Assembly: GCA_033557835.1 (NCBI GenBank)
Contig: JAWQRO010000366.1
Coordinates: 1 to 41,345 of the forward strand
Reading direction: 5' to 3'
DNA from: Helochares maculicollis
Lineage: Eukaryota > Arthropoda > Insecta > Coleoptera > Hydrophilidae
Length of the DNA: 41,345 nucleotides
Shown here one piece after another: positions 35,184 to 41,345 of the stretch. Made by a program: the position numbers and the translations under genes. The stretch's first letter is position 1, and every line of letters begins with the position of its first letter. The notes under the pieces are model-generated. The model had not been told where the DNA came from. It did not search any database and was given only the letters and a program-made list of their open reading frames with translations.

Positions 35184-35703
35184 TTACCTATCGCTTGCCA
35201 CTTTTTTCCATCTTTGTTGTAACATAGGGATACCACTTTGGAAGTATGCTTCATCTTTTAAGGCTATCCAGGAATCGATCAAATTTTTTGGTATCTTCAT
35301 GTGAGGTGTTGGTCAGACAGGCCATGCGCTATAAAAGGAAACAAATAGAAATCATAAAGACCAATGTCTGGTGAATGCGGCGGGTGGGCTAAATCTTCTC
35401 AATTGACTGTTCCCAATTAACATATAGACGAGCATTAACATGCATGTGAATAGCTTTGTCCGGCCTGGATCAATAGTCGGTGCGCTTTTCCTTACGTACT
35501 CAACTCAATCTCATCAACTGTGTTCGGTAGACAGCCCCCATAATGGTTTCGTTTAGTTTGAGCTACTCATTATACACGACACCAAGCTTAATCCCTCTAA
35601 ATTCACAATAAGAGATTTTTCCATGAATAGCTGGTTTAACTGCAGATATTGAAGTATGGGCAGGTAATCCCCATTTCTTCTTTCTTTTGATTAGAGAATC
35701 CAT
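35184..35703 (-). pseudogene. mariner transposase relic, C-terminal two-thirds
   Basis: Minus-strand reading from about 35700 gives KRKKKWGLPAHTSISAVKP, then KLGVVYNE-stop-LKLNETIMG and VYRTQLMRLS. Further on come MHVNARLYV, HPPHSPDIGLYDFYLF, AHGLSDQHLT and finally AYFQSGIPMLQQRWKKVASD with a stop at 35184-35186. This is the order of a mariner transposase catalytic domain. Several stops and frame changes break it. The position of the second catalytic aspartate, normally HDNARPH, reads HVNAR, so the aspartate is replaced by valine. The WWD block with the first is not legible. The third (SPD) remains. The N-terminal DNA-binding part is absent at the right end. It is a longer and differently damaged copy than the two other relics. 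Confidence 0.87.
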
Positions 35704-36739
35704 TTTTCATATGACTATACCGTATAGAAATTCCTTTCCTTTATGCCATGCCTATATTTTCTGAAATCTTACATTATTTTATCCAGAAATATTGCACTTG
35801 ATATAATGGTAATTTTAGGATTTAAACCATAAGTTTGATGTTTTTTAAATGTTTCATTATAAGTTAATCACAATCATATACATTTTTTGTATACTCGGAT
35901 TTTAAATCCTAATAAGATTTATCTTGATTGCTAGATACAGTTGTAATTCTGTTAGTTTGACTAAAGATTTATAATGTATCTTCGATTGCTAATCTGCACT
36001 GATCTTTTTATGCTTTAGTCTAAGATGTTCGCCTTGTTATTGTTTAATAATGACATCCGTAATCCCTGATTCTAGTATTCTTCAATCTTGGAAATTTGAT
36101 CATATTGTCCTGAATAACTTAAACTAAAAATACTTTATAGTTTTAGAATTTTCAGACTTTACTTCAGGATTCTAGATTGTGTGATCCTAAACCCTTAATT
36201 AATCTGGGTGCTTTGTTGGAAAATGTAAATAATTTCAAACTCAGATACATCTAAATGAATAACCACTACACATTATATTGCTTTGAGTGTACCAATCGAC
36301 ATTAAAAGCATTTAAGGTAAACATCATAAATATTCCTAAATCCCGCAGGTATACGCATCTAAACGTTTAACAGCTATAAATGTTTCATGTACATAAAAGT
36401 CGAGTATCAACCACCACGTATCCAGCGAAGATATAATATCAATAAGAAACTTTACACACAGACTTTGGGCAAAAGCCCTCAAAGCTAGCTTTGCAAGCTC
36501 TAGACTGAAAGCGTTATCTTTGTGTGTACGCATGTATATAATATTAAGATGCCAGACTATTGTCTCATGTAGAAATTTCGAGACAGGGCTTGTTAATAAT
36601 TAAAGCCCCTCAGAATGTTTGCCTCTTCCATAACTGATATATTCCAACAAATCTCTTCGTTGACATGTTGATTCAGCTTTCTAAGGCATTTACTTGTTCG
36701 ACTTTTGCTATCATTCTTATTTAAATTAAATATTAACAT

Positions 36740-36960
36740 ATGTACCACACAGGCGGCACAAAGAAAAGATTTCCCCTTGGAAGATATTTTAATGCCTCAT
36801 TGAACACCAAAGGCATCCATCAACGACGGCGTACATTAGCAAAAGCGAAATAATTATTATTCGCAATGTAATTGAATGCGATGCAAAATTTGCAGCAAAT
36901 TGTTGAAATAACCTTATTTCGCAGCACTTTGTGTAAAATGTTTCCCGCTACTAGACTAGT
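36740..36960. promoter_or_regulatory. candidate enhancer block
   Basis: Complex sequence (GGCGGCACAAAG through TTATTTCGCAGCAC) containing TAATTATTATTCGC and repeated GCAAAATTTGCAGCAAATT-like words, with no coding frame. It resembles conserved non-coding developmental sequence; only composition supports this. Confidence 0.25.
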
Positions 36961-37379
36961 TATACCAAAAGGCATTTAAATTAAGTATGATTAATTTGTC
37001 ATAGCTTTGACTCTTTTAATGAATGTTTCTAAAACCTAATCACATTTCCTAATGAGTAGGAATTAAAAAAAATGCAGCTTATGAGCAAGTATTCATAAAA
37101 AAATCATACCGCTTAGACCTGTCCCAGATTCATGAGGATCGATATAGACATTTTAATTTACCGCCACCATGATTTGGTTAATTTGATGAGTAGTTGGTTA
37201 ATGTAGATATTTAAAATGTTTAGCAGAACTCTATTAATATCTCGACCATTGGTTAATCTTGAAGTAATTAAATTTTTAAATCGTACTTTCGCAAAGAGCA
37301 CGTTCAAACGGATATTGATTGCTTATGATTGACATCTTGGAAAATTACCAATAAACAACGTAAAAAACTACTGACGCAA

Positions 37380-38400
37380 AGGCAACATAATATTGACTTT
37401 ATTTACCTACGTCATAATACATTATCATCTATAAGTTTGCCTCCCTTCGATCCGATCGCCAATTGAACGCTTTTACGGCTTCTGAGCATCTGAAAGTGTC
37501 TATAAGTGGGTTTAAAATAAACAGCCATTGCTAATAATCCTAGATGGTTATAAAGATTAAATACCTGCAATACCTATATCCCTACTCACATTCATATTGT
37601 ATTCTTTGCGAAAAAGTTTCGCAAAGCCAACCTCAATTTCGTTCAGTCCATGCATTAACAAAAACTCAATTTCACCGCACGCACCTACCAAAAAAATACA
37701 CCTAAAACTCCAGCAAAAATGATTTCGCCCTTACAACAAAAATTTTTTGCGACAAAAACTTCTCTCCAGTCAGACGAATAAAAAGAGCAAACTTCCAAAG
37801 CTTATTTATGCGGCGAGAATCGATCCCATCCTTAATATCGTTACGAGGGCTTAACTTTACGAATATTAAATTTATTGGTTACATCTGAAATTTTTTCGTT
37901 TGAACCTCTCACTTAATCCCGCTCTGTTTATTTTTGATTTATTACGACCGGAATTGGGGGGAAAAGTCTTAATTAAACAACTAATATGAGGTGAACTTTT
38001 CAACAATCAAATAGCGCGAAGCGCAGAATCAATCAATTAAACTCGATCGGAACGGTTTAGAAGTTGCAACAACTTTAATTCTATCAAGACCAAAATAAAT
38101 AAAGCAGGGATGATATATTTTGGGGTGCAGCTAAATCTACCTTGTACGTGCGCGTTTTAAGGGAGGCCAGCAACAAAAGGCAGATTAATTGCCAGCAGCC
38201 GTGGCGTCATTAATAACAATCAAATATTTTATTACGCCTGATACAGATAAAGATAAAAGGATAAAGCATAGGTGTGAATTTAACCTTTTCCAAGATTGAT
38301 ATCTATATAACACCGGCCAACGCAATCGCCAACGCCCCATCGCATCGCCGGCTTCATTTGACGATATTCTGCAGTGCTTTTAACAGTAAAAGCTTAAGTG
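37380..38400. promoter_or_regulatory. longest candidate regulatory block, with GATA cluster
   Basis: About 1 kb of higher-complexity non-coding sequence. It contains homeodomain-type words (TTAATTAAACAACTAAT near 37970, CAATCAATTAAACTCG near 38030, GCAGATTAATTGCC near 38180). Four GATA cores lie within 25 bases at 38240-38264, three of them GATAA. A GC-rich stretch with repeated GCAATCGCC/GCATCGCC words follows at 38312-38352, just after TATATAA near 38304. No long open frame occurs on either strand. Best read as a cluster of enhancer elements for the host gene or a neighbour. Confidence 0.33.
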
Positions 38401-39689
38401 CAAAAGTTTTTATTACTAGCTAGTCCAGTAGCTCCAAAAGGATGGTAATTGTATTAATGGAGAGTGTCGTGCTGCATGAAAAACCTTCCAGGACAGTAAG
38501 TTGTCGTAACTCTCAGGTACAATAAAATAACCATATTCGAACTTGGAAAAAATCAGTGAACTTCATTATTTTTAAAAAATCAGAGCTGCCAAATATTTTA
38601 TGTAGTTAATTGCTGCCATTTTCCTAAATATCTAGTCCAAAACTCTGTTTCTTTTCGTCTAAATATTTATATACAATCTCGCTTGCGTGAATTTAAAAGT
38701 TGGCGTAACTTAATTATTGGCTTTGACATGATTTGCACTCATCAAATTATCATTGAAGACGACATCGGTCTTTAAATCCTTGACTTATATGTCAATTCTT
38801 ATTTTATTGTAATCTACGACAAAGATGTATTTTTAGTAAACTTCTTGTTTTTTTATATTAGTTCACTACTGCTAATATGGAATGCAATAACAGCTTCTAA
38901 TAGTGCATCTGGACACCATAAGCCAAATACATCAAATCTCTTGCCTAAAATCATGAAAATCTCAATAACAGCACAATGGCAATCTAATGGGTCTAACTGA
39001 AGGAATATAATTATTGTAACTTTGGGAAAATGTCTGTTTGGAAAGACAAGGAACAAAGTCTACGACCAACAACTCTGTCCATCCAAACCACAAATCTAGA
39101 TATTAGGCGTAAACGCAGTTAAGAATAGTTAGTATTAATAAGAATACTACTGATCTTAAGATATAAGCTGCAATTCTTCCACTTCAGTTGCTGCTTTCTA
39201 CTGATTCTTTCATTTTATGCCTACGAGGAAGAATTTTTAAGTTCTTGATGCTTTCAAAATCTTACAATTATCAATCTTTTTAGCTCTAAAGATTATTAAA
39301 ATATCACTTTTTACGTCAGTAGAATGTTAAAGGTATTCATTATTCTTTATAATATTTCGACAAGTATTAAGGCGGTGCTTATGTACCGCGGCTCTAATTA
39401 TTAAAATAAAAAATAATTTTCAGCAACGTGTGTCTATATATCTACAAAATCTTCTATGCTTTCTCACTGGAATTGTCTTCTATTTGACTGTTCTTAAATC
39501 AAACTAAATATGTATTTAGTTGGTTCATTCTAAAATAAAATAACTGCCAGGTTCACGTTCAATGCATTCATTTTCTGAAGATTCTGACAAAATGGTGAAA
39601 TGTCAGCGAGAATGCAAATATTTCTTGCAAGGTTGTTATTTCCAAGCCATCAAAGGCATTGCCTCAAAATAAACCATTTGTATCAATCT

Positions 39690-39734
39690 GTGGCCTAGCG
39701 GCTTTGGTTGTACCTTAATGAGTCAGTCAGTCAG
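39690..39734. repeat. short dispersed repeat with ATGAGTCAGTCAG, copy 2
   Basis: The segment GCCTAGCGGCTTTGG is followed by AATGAGTCAGTCAGTCAG, in which GTCA is repeated. It shares ATGAGTCAGTCAG with the segment ending at 25006. A relationship as copies of one repeat is possible but the shared core is short. Confidence 0.3.
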
Positions 39735-41345
39735 ATTGTTAATCAGATCACTTTGTTAATTCTTTATTGGAACCATTACTATTTTTTGCTTAAAAATAAA
39801 TTGCGTGAACATTTTTATGCACACTTGTTAAATAGACAAATTTACGTAAAGACAAAAATCGCTTCCCTAATTTTCAGCCTTCCTTACTAACAAAAACATA
39901 CCGCTTCGTAAGTGATATTTGTTTTAAATAAATTCACATATGTATTGTTAAAATAATAATCGACACTTCCAGCATAAAGCTGATCATGCGATCGTTTCCC
40001 ATAAAAGGTTTTCCAAAAATCCCTAGGAAGGCAATAAAAGAATGTTTTACAACATGAAATATTTTTATCTATACTTGTGGTTTTCGTGTGTCACGAGGAT
40101 AGTTCTTACTGCATTCCTTTAAATTGCACCCTTTCGTGCGATGCATATCCCCCTGAGGTTCAGGGTTTTATGGCAATTTTTATGGGAATGTGCAATAACA
40201 TGTGACAGCTCTGCCCTCCACTCTACTAGAATATCGTTCCGAAATGGGGATCAAGTTTATTTGAGCTGCAACACCTCGATGGCATAAAGTACGGTTGTTT
40301 AGCTCTCAGTGATTTTAATTCAATAGGCGTGTGAACAATAACCACCTCAGTTTGCCACGTTATAATTTGAAAATTAATTTGATGCGCATTGATATAAAAT
40401 AAAAGGCAGCAGCTAGCAGTGAAAGTACGAGCGTTTTTGACCTACATGGCGAAGAACAAACTATTCTGCAAATGAAAATAATTGTAAGCAATGCATGTAG
40501 CGGATAATATGTCGCATAAAAACACATTGTAACGATACACAAATGACCCCTTTTTGATTGTAATAACGTTCGAATCAGTTCGCGCTACTAATAACAATCA
40601 TTATTGAAAATACGTTTTGATACTTACTCGAACGATTATAACCTCTTCATCCTCCTTCGGAAAAATACACGAAACAATTCAACTAGGCGTGGAACTATTT
40701 CTCAGCTTGATGGCTATACCATTTCATTGATTTGTTGTTAACATATAATATATTCCATCTAATTCCCTTTTCCAACTTCAGGGTATTTTTCTCTCCTTTG
40801 TTATTTACGATTCAAATTTAAACATTTCTATTCATGTTTTAAGTCGGTTTTTGTATGCTCTTTAAGCAACAAAATTTTGTCCTATGTCCTCCGTCATTTT
40901 AAATTTTAGTAACAATTCTCATGATTCGGTTGTCTGTTGACACCAGGCAGCTGAATCTTTTATCATAACGTAATTTATTATGAATTTAACTAAACGAAAT
41001 ATTTTATGCTCTAAGAAATGAAACTAAAAATGTTGTTAACAAAACTATTAGGAGGTTTATTTTATTTCATTAACTCATAATCGCTTCTATTTTGCAAGAA
41101 AATAATTAATTACTGATGAAAAAAAATTAGAAAATTCCCTCTATTTGCAATACATACAAGATTATTTGTAATGTTTAGATAGAGTATGATATCCTCTAAA
41201 AGCAGGCAAATTGTCGAGTTAATACCACAGGAAACTTAACGTAAATCACTTTCACAGTGACCTGTTTCGTAGTGGTGTTAGAGAATATTTAGTCGTAATT
41301 AAAATATTTTATGCATATTCTACATATATAACGAGATTAAATATC

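Larger units (their letters stand above)
15330..41345 (+). other. large intron following the FNDC3-like exon (3' end outside window)
   Basis: After the donor at 15330 I find no downstream exon that starts in phase 1 with the expected Gly-Pro continuation, and no FN3 domain (no Trp/Tyr framework typical of the fold), up to the window end. The intron is therefore inferred to be at least 26 kb, in keeping with developmental insect genes that carry regulatory DNA in a 5' intron. It contains two mariner relics, one unidentified coding-like block and several non-coding islands listed separately. Between them (15410-17590, 17870-20690, 22320-26140, 27650-29730, 31230-33080, 33990-35150, 35720-36730 and 38400-41345) the sequence is AT-rich and I see no gene. 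Confidence 0.55.

Noticed and set aside
40561..40590. GTTCGAATC word resembling a tRNA T-arm
   Set aside because: No matching acceptor stem, D-arm or anticodon arm is visible around it.

Overview
The window is AT-rich eukaryotic DNA, most likely from an insect. It has very long non-coding stretches, GT-AG splice signals, decayed mariner transposons, and one exon that looks like an insect member of the FNDC3 family. No bacterial-style operons, ribosome binding sites, tRNA, rRNA or CRISPR arrays are visible. I cannot name the species. A beetle or a similar AT-rich insect with large introns would fit, but that is a guess.

The only coding sequence I trust is one internal exon on the + strand at 14903-15329. 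Its end carries the FNDC3 N-terminal signature (a VNPG motif in a short hydrophobic strand). In Drosophila the family member is miles to go (mtgo). The FN3 domains that make up most of an FNDC3 protein are not in the window, so the next exon should lie beyond 41345. That makes the following intron at least 26 kb long. Left of the exon, three places look like possible 5' leader exons or promoters of the same gene: 66-351 (TATA box, CRE palindrome, good donor), 1724-1859 (good acceptor and donor) and a CpG-rich patch at about 10908-11160 (tandem donors).

Three mariner-family transposase relics sit at 12965-13335, 27328-27592 and 35184-35703. All are on the minus strand, opposite to the host gene. 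All are dead. Two are internal-deletion derivatives in which N-terminal helix-turn-helix sequence runs almost directly into the C-terminal end. The third has stops, frameshifts and altered catalytic positions.

Two other short stretches have coding-like codon structure but no family I recognise: 3609-3851 on the minus strand (small, six cysteines) and 33276-33494 on the + strand (ends at a donor site). They may be nested genes, unannotated exons or relics. The rest of the big intron is AT-rich with scattered islands of higher complexity (for example about 21400-22310, 26150-26640, 29740-31220, 36740-36960 and 37380-38400). These contain homeodomain, POU and GATA type motifs and look like candidate enhancers. 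I saw no clear sign of a wholly new biological system. The best leads are the two unidentified coding-like segments and the regulatory islands.
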